A DNA stretch of 64,000 nt, from assembly GCA_032207245.1 (NCBI GenBank), contig CM063502.1, positions 66,983,569 through 67,047,568 on the forward strand, read 5' to 3'. The notes beneath the pieces are model-generated. The model was given only the letters and a program-made list of their open reading frames with translations. It did not search any database and was not told where the DNA came from. Every line of letters starts with the position of its first letter. Position 1 is the stretch's first letter. Shown piece after piece: positions 1 through 11,130 of the stretch. This stretch comes from Pardosa pseudoannulata (taxonomy: Eukaryota; Arthropoda; Arachnida; Araneae; Lycosidae). Made by a program: the position numbers and the translations under genes.

Positions 1-151
1 AAGTTTATTTAATTTTGTAAGATATATTCTACTACAAATAGAAAAACACCAAATTAAAGAGAAATTGGTCTACAACACTGAAATTGATATCAGTACATAC
101 CGAAAACATATATAAATCAATTTAATTCTACTCTTTAGTGTACATATCTGT

Positions 152-710
152 AGAGAAATTTTAATATTTTGATTCGTTGTGTATTAGTTCATTGCGTTTC
201 TTTAATTACACAATAGAAAGTTGACTAAGAAACGCTTGGTATTAAGAGAAATTTTAATATTTTGATTCGTTGTGTATTAGTTCATTGCGTTTCTTTAATT
301 ACACAATAGAAAGTTGACTAAGAAACGCTTGGTATTAAGAGAAATTTTAATATTTTGATTCGTTGTGTATTAGTTCATTGCGTTTCTTTAATTACACAAT
401 AGAAAGTTGACTAAGAAACGCTTGGTATTAAGAGAAATTTTAATATTTTGATTCGTTGTGTATTAGTTCATTGCGTTTCTTTAATTACACAATAGAAAGT
501 TGACTAAGAAACGCTTGGTATTAAGAGAAATTTTAATATTTTGATTCGTTGTGTATTAGTTCATTGCGTTTCTTTAATTACACAATAGAAAGTTGACTAA
601 GAAACGCTTGGTATTAAGAGAAATTTTAATATTTTGATTCGTTGTGTATTAATTCATTGCGTTTCTTTAATTACACAATAGAAAGTTGACTAAGAAACGC
701 TTGGTATTAA
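152..710. repeat. 93-bp tandem array, 6 nearly identical copies
   Basis: Six head-to-tail copies of a 93-bp unit; unit starts fall at about 148, 241, 334, 427, 520, 613, and the array ends at 710. The copies look identical except for one G-to-A change in the last unit, so the array was expanded or homogenised recently. Each unit carries two interlocking inverted repeats. In the unit 241-333, TTGTGTA (270-276) pairs with TACACAA (300-306), and GCGTTTCTT (287-295) pairs with AAGAAACGC (320-328). No ORF spans the array. The unit is not recognised as a named satellite. Confidence 0.95.
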
Positions 711-2040
711 CAGTAAAATATCACGCTCCAGGTTTGATCTGTTGCCTTCTTCATCATAAATTCTGAAGTTCAGGTCTGGAGGGCGGAGGCGATGCTTCTA
801 AGTTTGCACGAATCTTGGCATCAAATGCTTCGTGCATATTAAACAGTTTGCACAATCTCCTAGGTGCTTATATAATGGTTAAAAACTAGTTTGTCATGCA
901 AACTAGATATCAAAGACAATGAAAAGCAGATAATACTCAAAATGCTGCGAACGATGAAATAGATGGATACAATGTGTGAGGCGAAGGGTGGACTCAAGCT
1001 GAGAAATATTGTGTTGATATTTATAATGATGCTCTGCTCTGTAATGATATTTATAATGAAGCGTAGTAATTTTACGCTTATTACTACTGTTATTGAAAAA
1101 AATGTTAAAAGAATCTGTAGATACAGTTTATCTATATTTACATTTTTATTAACCAATGGGCGGGATTATTCAAAACTGTGGCACAAAGCTCATTATGACA
1201 GACAATTAGAAAACAAAAGGCGCTCCTCTCTCATCATTTTAAATAGCCTAGTTTCACAAAAAGCTCTAAATTAGAATAATCAGAATCTTTAAAGCTGAGA
1301 TGAGAATGTATAATCATTTGTAGCTGCGATCTTCCTAAAAAGGCGTTTAATGCTTTGTTATATAATTCAGGAGTAAAATTTCAGTTATTTAGAACATTTT
1401 TATTTTACTTAGAGGACGATGCAAGGTGTAAAGAATCTTCGAAAACTGTCAGTTTTGTTGTAAAATTGTGTATATATAGATTAAAATATATCTTAATAAA
1501 TACCATTTAAAAATTAGTTTTTATTCTAAATTAGGAGTCATATTTTTTTTAATTTAAAATTTTGAAGTATTTTCTTAGTTTTTTAAATGTCTTTCAGGCA
1601 TAAATATTTAATTTTTTTTCCTATTTTTGAGTTATAACTTAAAAAATAACTTTCAAATCTTTGTGGGTATTATATTATTGATAGACTGAATAATTAATTT
1701 ATGTGAAATATATTTATATCAGTTCTGTGAATTTCCCTAAAACTTTAAAAAATCTTTTTAAATGAATTTTTTAAAAGCAATTTTGAAAAGAAACTAACTT
1801 AAAGAAAAAAACTGAATTTGTTCATCAATTTAAGTATGAAAAGTTTCATACTCTAAATTAGTAATTTACAAAAACTATTTGAAATGTGAATTATCTTATA
1901 AGAAAAGTTTCTCAGATTTCTTAGTTGAATTTACTACTTACAGTTATAAATTCTGTTAATGCGACAACGAAATTTCAGTTATGTAAAATTTGAAAGAAAA
2001 TTTGATATTTCTAACTCAATGGATTTTGAAAAAGACTTAG
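711..2040. other. Non-repetitive AT-rich DNA with a GC-richer patch at 715-850
   Basis: No gene is supported. The patch at 715-850 is clearly richer in GC than its surroundings and has short open stretches on the minus strand, but stops break every frame and no family is recognised. Two overlapping open frames at 860-1274, one per strand, have AT-biased composition and no recognisable domain. From 1275 to 2040 I see only AT-rich sequence with homopolymer runs. Confidence 0.5.
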
Positions 2041-2049
2041 AATATGGAA

Positions 2050-2952
2050 CAAAAAGATTTTATAAAACATGAATCATCGTATAGTTTCATTAGCCACAAT
2101 AATTATCACAAATAATATCCCAATATACAATACAAATAATACTAATACATAAAATATTTTTAAAAATATGAATCATCGTATAGTTTCATTAGCGATAATA
2201 ATTATCACATATAATATCCCAATGTACAATACAAATATTACTAATATAGTTAAAAAAAGATTTTTAAAAACATAAATCATCGTATAGTTTCATTAGCCAC
2301 AATAATTATCACATATAATATAACAATATACAATACAAATAATACTAACATAGTTACAAAAATATTTTTAAAATATGAATCATCGTATAGTTTCATTAGC
2401 CATAATAATTATCACATATAATATCCCAATATACAATACAAATAATACTAATATAGTTACAAAAAGATTTTTAGAAACATAAATCATCGTATAGTTTCAT
2501 TAGCCACAATAATTATCACATATAATATAACAATATACAATACAAATAATACTAACATAGTTACAAAAAGATTTTTAAAATATGAATCATCGTGTAGTTT
2601 CATTAGCCATAATAATTATCACATATAATATCCCAATATACAATACAAATAATACTAACATAGTTACAAAAATATTTTTAAAATATGAATCATCGTATAG
2701 TTTCATTAGCCATAATAATTATCACATATAATATCCCAATATACTATACAAATAATAGTAATATAGTTCCAAAAAGATTTTTAAAAACATAAATCATCGT
2801 ATAGTTTCATTAGCCACAATAATTATCACATATAATATAACAATATACAATACAAATAATACTAACATAGTTACATAAAGATTTTTAAAATATGAATCAT
2901 CGTGTAGTTTCATTAGCCATAATAATTATCACATATAATATCCCAATATACC
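2050..2952. repeat. About 103-bp satellite, 9 units of two alternating subtypes
   Basis: The marker ATCATCG recurs at about 2073, 2172, 2278, 2379, 2483, 2586, 2689, 2793 and 2896, giving spacings of 99-106 bp. Two unit types can be separated. One has 'cataaatcat' at its start and 'ataacaatata' inside; the other has 'tatgaatcat' and 'atcccaatata'. They alternate irregularly, which suggests an incipient higher-order repeat. The array stops abruptly at about 2951 and decayed, deletion-rich copies continue from 3010 to 3150. Confidence 0.93.
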
Positions 2953-3005
2953 CAGTGATCTTGTTTCGAGCGGTAGGGCGGCGATGTAAGTAGGTTTTAG
3001 CCCAC
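2952..3005. other. Short GC-richer insert between intact and decayed satellite
   Basis: About 50 bp of unrelated, GC-richer sequence sits exactly where the intact satellite ends and its decayed continuation begins. It includes 'gagcggtagggcggcgatg'. No tRNA-like boxes, inverted ends or target-site duplication are clear, so its origin is unknown. Confidence 0.4.
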
Positions 3006-3725
3006 TATTAACATATAATAAACAATACAATACAAATATACTAACATATTTTCAAAAATATTTTTAAAATTAAAACTGTTTCATAGCCATAAATCACATA
3101 TAACCTATACTGCATAAACTGAACATTCAAAAATATTTTTAAAATATGCATATTTGGTTAATTGGAGCGCTTACTTACATTTATTGCTACTACCAATTCA
3201 TATTCTAACAAGCTCAATTCTTATAAATGTATACTTATTGTGTGATATTTTGTTTTTTTAAAAAAAATTGTATTTATCATAAAATTTTCATTATATCCTG
3301 CTATTAAAAAAATATATTTATTTTAAAAACATTCTGTATTTTAACTATATCCTTGTACTATATTAAATATACTACTTTACATTAAAAATGAATCTGTGTA
3401 TTTATACAAAATTCACTGAAAATATGTGCTGTTATTATAATAGTACTTATTTAAAAATACTGATTTTACATGTTATTAAAAGTACACTGTTTTTAAATAA
3501 AATTTACTGATTAAATGATGATTATTAAAAAAATTAAAAAAATTTAATCAAAATTAATACGTATTTATTTCAAAATTAAAGTATATTTATTCAAAATTTC
3601 TAATTATATCTGTATTAAAATGTAATATATTTATACAATTTATTTTTATAAAAAGTACTGTATTTTATACAAATTTTAATAATTAAATTATGTTTTTGTT
3701 ATTAAAAGTGCACTGTTATTAACCT
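3006..3725. other. Decayed satellite and AT-rich DNA
   Basis: 3010-3150 is a deletion-riddled continuation of the 103-bp satellite. From about 3380 onward, fragments such as 'aatgaatctgtg' and 'tatttatacaaaattcac' are diverged relatives of the 60-bp repeat that follows. No gene is seen. Confidence 0.6.
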
Positions 3726-4130
3726 TAATATAATATGAATCTATGTTGTTATTTAAAAAGTACACTGTATTTATACAAAATTACTCCGATTAATATGAAT
3801 CTGTGCTGTTATTCAAAATGTACACTGTATTTATACAAAATTACTCCAATTAATATGAATCTGTGCTGTTATTCAAAATGTATACTGTATTTACAGAAAA
3901 TTCCCCCGACTAATATCAATCTGTGTTGTTATTCAAAATGTGCACTGTATTTATACAACATTCCCCCGATTAATATAAATCTGTGTTGTTATTTAAAAAG
4001 TACACTGCATTTATACAAAATTAACCCTATTACCCCGATTAATATGAATCTATGTTGTTATTTAAAAAGTACACTGTATTTATACAAAAATTCCCCCGAT
4101 TAATATGAATCTGTGCTGTTATCAAAATAA
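3726..4130. repeat. 60-bp tandem repeat, about 7 copies
   Basis: The marker AATATGAATC or a close variant recurs at about 3732, 3792, 3852, 3912, 3972, 4041 and 4102. Most steps are exactly 60 bp, and one is about 69 bp because of a small insertion near 4021-4035. Since 60 is a multiple of three and the unit lacks an in-frame stop, one plus-strand frame stays open for 122 codons (3735-4103) and encodes a repeating 20-residue Cys/Tyr/Leu-rich motif. I read that frame as a by-product of the repeat. Decayed copies continue to about 4380. Confidence 0.9.
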
Positions 4131-4380
4131 TATTATACATACATTTTATTAATGAATCTGTGTTGTTATTTAAAGTACAAGTATTTATAAAAAATTATTA
4201 ATGAATCTTGTTATAAAAATATTTTAAAAAATTACTATTAATAAATTTGTTATAAAAACATTATTTAACAAAATTATATATAACTTGTTCAAAAGTGAGT
4301 TTTACAAAATTATAATTCATTTTTTTCAAAATGTATTTATACAACATTCATTTTATCTGTGTTGTTATTTAAAAATAATT

Positions 4381-6172
4381 ATACTACATGAACTTTTTGA
4401 AATAATTAATAAAAATTTTTTATAGAATTTTTGCATACATTATATACTAATTAATTTTAATTCTTGAAAGTTTTAAAAAATAAAAGTCGAAAAATATAGT
4501 TAAAATTTATGCGATGGAATTTGTTTCATAAAGAATTAGTTATCATTTTGTCAAAATGATATCTTTTGAATTTCTAAATAAGTTATGTTAGAAAAATAAT
4601 ACAGCTTTGTTTCCACAGAAGCTTAGTATTTAATTTTGCATAGACACAAATTTTATATTACATTTATACATTACGAATTAAGAAAATGAAAAATAAAATT
4701 TCGATAGAATGAAATAACAAAAAGTTAAAATGATCATTATTTATTCTAAAGGATTTTTACGTAAAAAAAAGTTTTTTTAAATTAATTTTGTTATTAAAAT
4801 TTTTTAGGAAATAAAAAGATAATTATATGAAAATATAGTTATATTAGTGATATATTACTTTTTTATATAGGAGTTATAAAAGTTTTGAATCGTAATTCTT
4901 TGTTTAAGTTAAAATACTAGATTAATAAAAAGTAAAGAATTATATACCAGTTTTTAGTGATATTACTTTTTATTCAGATTAAACATATTGATAAAAGTTA
5001 TAATTTCGAAGAATAAAAAAAAATTATCTCAACAAGTAAATTATAGTCTTCAAATGAAGTTTTAAATCTTTTTTACATTAGTTTGATTTTTACAGTTATA
5101 AAAAAAAATCATATTTATAGTCATTTTAAATGTAAATTAAAAAAATACAAAAAGGAAATGTAAAAAGTTGTTAGCGTAATACAGGAGTAAAAAGAGATAT
5201 ACAATTTATTAGCGATAATAAAAATAAATAAGATAATAAACGTAATTGAAAAAGCAAGGTGAAGGACCTGTATATATTTACGTTAATGTGGAGAAACTTC
5301 TTTTTCATGATCCCTCAGGCTAAATGAAAAATTGCCTTATAAAGTAAACATCAATGAACGAAGTAAATGAACAACAATCAACAAAAAAAGTAAAATATTA
5401 AATTATTTAGTCGTTTCCTCATACGAGTGTGTTTTTTTATTTGTATATTTCTTGTTACATTAGTCGTATCATTTTAATTAGTATTTTGTTTTAGATACCA
5501 TTGGAAAAGAGATTTATATCTAATGCATATTAAGAAATAGTTCTCAAATTTTAAAGTTAAAAATGCTCAAATGAAATTTTCAAAGAAATAGTTGTAACAA
5601 ACAAGATTATGGTTGGAAATATTTTACATGAGTAATGCAACTTGCAATTATTTGATGAAAAAAAAAAACTAGCTAGCAACTAATCACAAAAGCAAAAAAT
5701 ATATTTTCCTTTATTGACGATTATATTATAATTTTACAACATCAAAAATAACCTCAAATATGCAGATTTTACAGCTATAGTTTGTAAAAATTTTGATTTC
5801 ACTTAGTATAAATGCTACGTTAGTCATCATAGAGTGACCTTAAATTGTTTTTACCATAGAGCTTCGAAGTTCATGGTAACAAAATAATTGCTCCGCGTGC
5901 TGTTTTGGGCATACGCATATTTTTGTTCTCCCTATTCTAAATTTTTTAAGTATTTTCTAAATAAAAATGGCCATGTAATGTGTGAATAGGTTGCACGTAG
6001 AACTTTAACTATGGAAAAGTAATACTCATGGAATATTTTAACATTTAAAATAATTAATACTTAAGTGGATATACTTCAAATTATAGCTTTAGAGTTGCTA
6101 ATAACATTAAATTCACCTTAATTAAACGCTTCAATACATATTTTTTTAAAGGACAATTTTTTTTCTCCCCTT
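4381..6172. other. AT-rich intergenic DNA, no gene seen
   Basis: No ORF, RNA gene or recognised element is supported. A near-palindrome of about 29 bp, centred on CTTCGAAG, lies at about 5851-5880, some 40 bp after a TATAAA-like string near 5808. It resembles a heat-shock-type element by chance or design, but no transcript is visible downstream. Confidence 0.5.
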
Positions 6173-6415
6173 TTGAATATTGAATTGTCAAGAATAGATA
6201 AACACGCACAGACACAAAGTGATTACGATTATATTCATCATTTTAAAATTCTACACGATAAAAATCAGTGCAACTTGTTATTTGATTTGAATGTACGTGA
6301 AGAAACAGAATTTTGTTTAGAAAAAGAAGAAATGGTTTTAGAGTGCATCATAACAACAAGTGACACTGTATTGTTTAAACACCGAAATGTTAATAAACTA
6401 ATAAAAATTTTGTGA
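6173..6415 (+). other. Unrecognised 80-codon open frame
   Basis: An open frame with mixed, acidic composition (many E, D, N and H) follows a T/C-rich tract at 6148-6172 that could serve as a splice polypyrimidine tract. There is no ATG near the start: the frame opens at a TTG, and its only in-frame methionine is late. No domain is recognised. It may be an internal exon or chance, and chance is more likely in a window with so few genes. A decayed SINE follows directly. Confidence 0.15.
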
Positions 6416-6424
6416 AACTGTAGT

Positions 6425-6600
6425 TTTGGTTTGGATTGTGCGTATCGCTTCTGTCTATTTTTATACACGAGGGCTAATGAAACGGTGGTCTACTGCTTTA
6501 AGCTGATTACAAATGGCCACAAACATCCATACCAGTAGTGGGATTTAAACACATGACCCCCAGAATCAAAGACCAATGCCCTATGCATTTGGTCTTTCGT
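6425..6600 (-). mobile_element. Decayed tRNA-derived SINE
   Basis: On the minus strand this matches the common SINE of the window: the tRNA-like head is at the right end and the tail, with 'ggtttgga' and 'cacgagggctaatga', is at the left. Many substitutions have damaged the B box, which reads as 'ggatttaaaca' in the plus orientation. It is an old copy. Confidence 0.7.
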
Positions 6601-6766
6601 ACCTATATTTTACCCAAGTAACTATCAAGTTATTTGGTGGATTAACTGAATATTTTAGCTGAATTATTTTAGTAAAAACTCTACTAAACAATGACATAAC
6701 AAATAGGTTGTTGCTTTTCGATATTGGATTTCGTTAGTTTGAAGACATACGTAATGTACTGTAAAT

Positions 6767-6811
6767 CAAGTGAGTCATATGAGATATGTGACATCTCATG
6801 TGACTCACTTG
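6767..6811. repeat. Hairpin: 19-bp arms, 7-nt loop
   Basis: Arms 6767-6785 and 6793-6811 are complementary at 18 of 19 positions around a 7-nt spacer. The arm motif 'caagtgagtca' recurs just downstream at about 6829-6840. It may be a small foldback remnant. Confidence 0.8.
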
Positions 6812-7220
6812 AGTCATATGAATCATATAACAAGTGAGTCATAAAGATAAACTGCAAACAGTAATAACATATCCTCCATTAATGCTTTGTTATTTTTTAT
6901 TGCTCACCTTTAGTTATATTCTTTTTTAAAATAGTTATCTATTTGATATCGCATATATAATTGGAATTAAACTGTAAAAACCAGTCTAATTATCCCTTGT
7001 TCGGCAAATATTTACCGTAATTCTCAAATATAAGAAATCTGCTGAGTAAATCTTGTCATACATTTGTATTTATTGCTACTTTGTATTTGAAAAATTTCAG
7101 CTAATAAATTAAAATCGATGCGAAAATTGCTTTAATATATGTCTGAGTTTTGTGCAGACCTTGTTTTTATAAATCCTTTTTACTTTAAAAGTCTTTAAAT
7201 GTTCCATTTGGATCCAAATA

Positions 7221-7396
7221 GCCGAATGATGGCCGATTAGTTAGGGCGCGGATATTCGATACTGGAGTTCGTAGGCTAGAATCCCACTGCGACAGGGATG
7301 CTCGTAGTCGTTTGTTATCGGCTTTAAGCAATAGCTATCGGTCTCATTAGCCCTCGTGTTGCAAATCAGTAGACCGTAGCGCTCCAAACCGAACCA
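7221..7396 (+). mobile_element. tRNA-derived SINE, full length, moderately diverged
   Basis: It begins with the family head 'gccgaatgatggccgatt', has a recognisable A-box region ('tagttagggcgc') and a mutated B box ('ggctagaatcc'), then the family body ending 'cagtagaccgtagcgctcc' and 'aaaccgaacc'. It is a retroposed RNA polymerase III transcript mobilised in trans by a LINE. B-box mutation suggests it is inactive. Confidence 0.88.
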
Positions 7397-8640
7397 ATGA
7401 AACCCAAATAATTATACTCTTAAAATTTTTCTTCTTTAAAGTAACTAAATATTTTAAAACACATTTTTACTATTAAAGGCAAATTAGTCGAGAGCCATGT
7501 TTATTTAAAAGTAGAAACAATTAATTTCAGCAGACATATGAGAAAAATAAATACATAATTGCAATTAATGTTTCCAACTTCCTCGTAACTTCTACCAGCG
7601 CAAATTCTTTCCTCTATATGGAACTTTTTCTCTTGTGGAAGAAATTTTAAAAATGACGGATTTTTTTTTCTTAGAGCAGCACATAAAACTCATTTTTTTA
7701 TGTTTCCAACTGTGATAAGAATTAAAGGCTTGCGTTTAAAAAAGTAAAAAAGTAAAGTAGTAAGATGAAAGGGTCACATGCTTTAATAGGCCTAATTTTT
7801 TCTATCCTTTTGTGAGATTTACATCTATACGTAAAAAATTAGATATTTACTTACACTAATTCACTAAAGCACTCTTATTTTGTTCTCAGTTTTGAAGTTT
7901 TAGGGTACAAAATAATCGATTGGAATTGTACTTTTTTTACACTTGTCCTGTAGAATAATCAATTCACAGGAAAGACGTTTAAAAAATAATTATGCACTTA
8001 CCCCAATTTAGCTGGGTAAGTGCGTGAGTTGGGCTTAAACAAATTTGCTATAAAACATAAAATTTTTAGGGTATTAGAAAAATAACTATATGTTAATAAA
8101 CAATATCATTGAAGGTAATCAATATAAAAATAATTAATCTAGCATTAATAGATAATCTGTTATGACTTGCTGAAATTGGACTTTATATCTCATATGACTC
8201 ATATACGTACTTGACCTATTTCACACCATGTATATGTAATTGAAGAGAAATTTTAAAAATCTGAATTGAAAGAAATTTTTGATTTTTCTGATTTGAGAAT
8301 TTTTTTTTTCTAATAACAGTTTCCTCTAATGAGACAGGTAGTCTTGATTTACGATATTTCTTTCTATAGGAGGCACATAATAACTGAAAATAGTAGTTTT
8401 CAGTGAGACAATGATGGAGGAGGAGATAAGGGAATATCCGAATAAACATGGGGTTAATAACCGACGGGCTTCTCTTTAAAAAAGCTCAGTACTTTTAAAA
8501 CAATCTTCAGGTTGTTTGTTAGCTTGGTGGAAAATTTCAAAATGTGATAAAGAAAAAAAATTAATTTACTTTGTTAAATGAATAAATTTTCTTCAATATA
8601 TTTTAAGGAGAAATAATTATGCAATGTAAATTATTGCTGG
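7397..8640. other. Intergenic DNA with a small perfect hairpin
   Basis: No gene is supported. GCACTTACCC (7994-8003) and GGGTAAGTGC (8014-8023) form a perfect 10-bp stem with a 10-nt loop. A 77-codon minus-strand open frame at 8216-8449 is Lys/Phe-rich with no recognised domain and is probably chance. Confidence 0.5.
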
Positions 8641-8725
8641 ATGATCGGTGAATGTATGGAAAGTTTTCTTTCTATACCAATGTCAGTGGGTTCGAATCCT
8701 ACATAGAACGTATATAATTTACATA
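8641..8725 (+). mobile_element. Possible decayed tRNA-like SINE head
   Basis: A good B-box-like string, 'gggttcgaatcc' (about 8688-8699), lies some 50 bp after 'gatgatcggtgaatg', which resembles the SINE head. The rest of the SINE body is not recognisable, so this may be a 5' fragment. Confidence 0.35.
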
Positions 8726-8824
8726 TATAGAAACGTCTCACAGCTGACCAAATTTACTACTTACACGGGGCTATACAAAAATATATGTGTCTCAATCAGA
8801 CTTTAATTTTCCACTTGATGATTT

Positions 8825-8991
8825 GGTTTGGAGAGCTAGTCTACTGCTTTGCACACGAGGGCTAATGAGATTGGGACCTACTGCTTAAAGCCGATTCCGA
8901 ACGGCTACGAACATCCATGCCATAGTGGGATTCCAACCCACTAACTCCGGTCCCAACGATCAGTGCCCTAACTAACCGGCCAGTGTTCGGC
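8825..8991 (-). mobile_element. tRNA-derived SINE, minus strand
   Basis: A full-length family member read on the minus strand. The tail 'ggtttggagagctagtctac' is at the left and the tRNA-like head ending 'ggccagtgttcggc' at the right. The B-box complement reads 'gggattccaaccc', with one change from the consensus. The body 'ccgattccgaacggctacg' is well kept. Confidence 0.9.
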
Positions 8992-10525
8992 TTGCACTTT
9001 ATGGAAACACAGTGTTATCTATTTGATAAGTCGGCCATTTGCCAGACTTTCATATCTTTTTTTACTTTTAATTATAGTTTGATTAAAGATATACAGTTAT
9101 TAAAAATACATTGATTTCATGCGGATACTTGACAAAATATATTCACTGAAACCACAACATAACGCAAGAAATAACACCCAAATTGCTGGAGATGTTTCAT
9201 AATAACTGAGAGAAGTAAGAGACAAATTGTTCATTCAGTGCAGGTATGACCTTTGCATTATATGAAATAAACCACTGGCTTCAAAGGAAATCTAACAATG
9301 CATGTGCAGTTGCAAAAATGCTTAAGTTTCCTCGTCGTTAAATATGTGAGCGAAATAAGCAAAGCTGAAATGTGTTTTAAATTTATCGCCAAAAATATAT
9401 GTATGGTTTTGAGAATATTAGACACGCCGCTAATGTAATTTACAACTTCATATACTAAACAAGATTTCGGTCAAGGGATACGCCTTTGAGAACATTAAAA
9501 TAAAATATAGAAGTTCTTTGTTCAGATGTATAATGTATAAATACTAGAGGAAGCACAATGTAAAACGCGTGAGGAATCTCGATTTCAATTGTTGTTCACA
9601 GCTGTAACTGGCTGTCAATCAGTTACCAGAAAGGGCTACTGATTTCAGTTGTAGAGTCCTATTCACTTCCATTAAGCCATGTGTAAACTTCATTGACAGC
9701 TTATATTCTTTGTAATTATCACGTACTGAACAATCAGAATTGAAGTATAAAATCACATACACACGATAAAGGCATTTCGAACTGATGGACATGTGAAAGT
9801 TCATGCGTAGGTTTTCTATGTATGAACGCCTCCTCCCATAGTGGCATTGACATTGCGTTTAAAGAATGCTTTCAATTTTTTTTCTGCCGTTTCAGTTTTA
9901 TGATGACTTATCATGCTTTTAAATAGCTCTTTCTACTATACACTGGCATTTGAATGAGATGTTTTGCCTGTAAATGTACAATTAGTAACTGCTCTGTGTT
10001 AAGCAATGTAGCTCTTTTCATGAGTTATCGTAAAATTTCTAGCTCACGTTTTGCACCTGCTCAAAGAAATCGAATTCTTAAAGCCGGAAAGGCGCAGAGC
10101 ATAAAAGACCCATGTACCTGCTTTTGAAGTGCGCTTGTAGAATATAATTATCAAATCGATTCAAACTTAGATAACTGATAAATTACTGTTGCTATTATTT
10201 ATTCAATACAATGTTAGATAAGCATTCCTTTAAAAAAAAAAAAAAGAAAGTGATCGTTTAATATACGTTTGTAAAAGCTTAAACACTTTAGTCTATATAA
10301 AAAATATTCTTTAAAATTAATTGCAGTTGTCAAATAGTGATCGTAATTCCGTCTGCATAATTATTTTTAAATATTTTAACAATGTATATTTTAATGTGTT
10401 TTGATAGCTATTTTACGTGACTAATTCATCATTGACTGCAACGTTGTTAAGGCATTACAAACGTGAAAGGTTTCAATAAGTTGACATGATGGATAGACTA
10501 TTGAGAAGTATATTTGTCTTCCCTA
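8992..10525. other. Intergenic DNA, no gene seen
   Basis: Slightly less AT-rich at 9540-9850, where a 61-codon minus-strand open frame (9619-9804) occurs. It matches no recognised domain and no splice sites are convincing. Nothing else is supported. Confidence 0.45.
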
Positions 10526-11130
10526 ATAACAAATTACGAACAGTTGCAGTAGTGAATTTTGAGAATATACACATGCAGTGCATCTTTTGGATTTCAGTTG
10601 TAAATTGGTTCATAAAAAGGAATGAATTTCAAGGAATTGTGGTGTTTATTTCTTGGATAATTTAAATGTGATAATACTAAAGTATTAAACTTTGTATCAA
10701 ATATTTTTTTCAATAACGAACGTAGGAACTGCCTTAACAAATTACAAACAAATTAAGAACAATTGCGCCGAACGATGGCCGATTGGTTAGAGTGCTGACC
10801 TTTGGAACCGGAGTTCGTGGGTTCGAATCCCACTGTGGCATGGATGTTCGCAGCCGTTCGGAATCGGCTGTAAACTGTAGGTGTCGGTCTCATTAGCCCT
10901 CGTGTTGCAAAAAAGTAGACCGTAGCACTCCAAACCCATTAAGAACAATTGCAGTAGTGAATTTTGAGAATATACACATTCAGCGGATCTTTTGGATTTC
11001 AGTTGTAACTTGATTCATAAAAATGGATAAATTTCGAGAAATTATGGCTTTTGTCTCTTGGATAATTTAAATGTCATAATTCTAAAGTATTAGACTTTGT
11101 ATAAAATACATTTTTAATAATGAAAGAGAA
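10526..11130 (+). repeat. Tandem duplication of about 200 bp, second copy split by a SINE
   Basis: Copy 1 (about 10526-10735) and copy 2 (10745-10766 plus 10938-11130) share long blocks such as 'gcagtagtgaattttgagaa', 'tcttttggatttcagttgta' and 'cttggataatttaaatgt'. The SINE at 10767-10937 lies within copy 2, and the corresponding site in copy 1 ('attacgaacagttgc', about 10533) is uninterrupted. Confidence 0.85.
10767..10937 (+). mobile_element. tRNA-derived SINE with a 15-bp target-site duplication
   Basis: This is the best-preserved copy. Its head is 'gccgaacgatggccgattgg', followed by 'ttggttagagtgctg' and the canonical B box GGTTCGAATCC, then the family body ending 'gtagaccgtagcactccaaa'. 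It is flanked by exact copies of ATTAAGAACAATTGC at 10752-10766 and 10938-10952, the signature of target-primed reverse transcription. The preserved promoter boxes and TSD indicate a fairly young insertion. Confidence 0.97.

Noticed and set aside
152..710. CRISPR array
   Set aside because: The whole 93-bp unit is repeated with no unique spacers, and the genome is eukaryotic.
963..1274. 103-codon plus-strand frame starting with ATG
   Set aside because: No domain or splice context, an opposing frame of similar length on the other strand, and AT-driven composition.
5805..5880. Heat-shock-type promoter
   Set aside because: A TATA-like string and a TTCGAA palindrome occur close together, but in AT-rich DNA this is weak and no downstream gene is supported.
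10767..10850. Genuine tRNA gene
   Set aside because: The A and B boxes are tRNA-like, but the element continues into a conserved SINE body and has a TSD, so it is a retroposon and not a functional tRNA gene.
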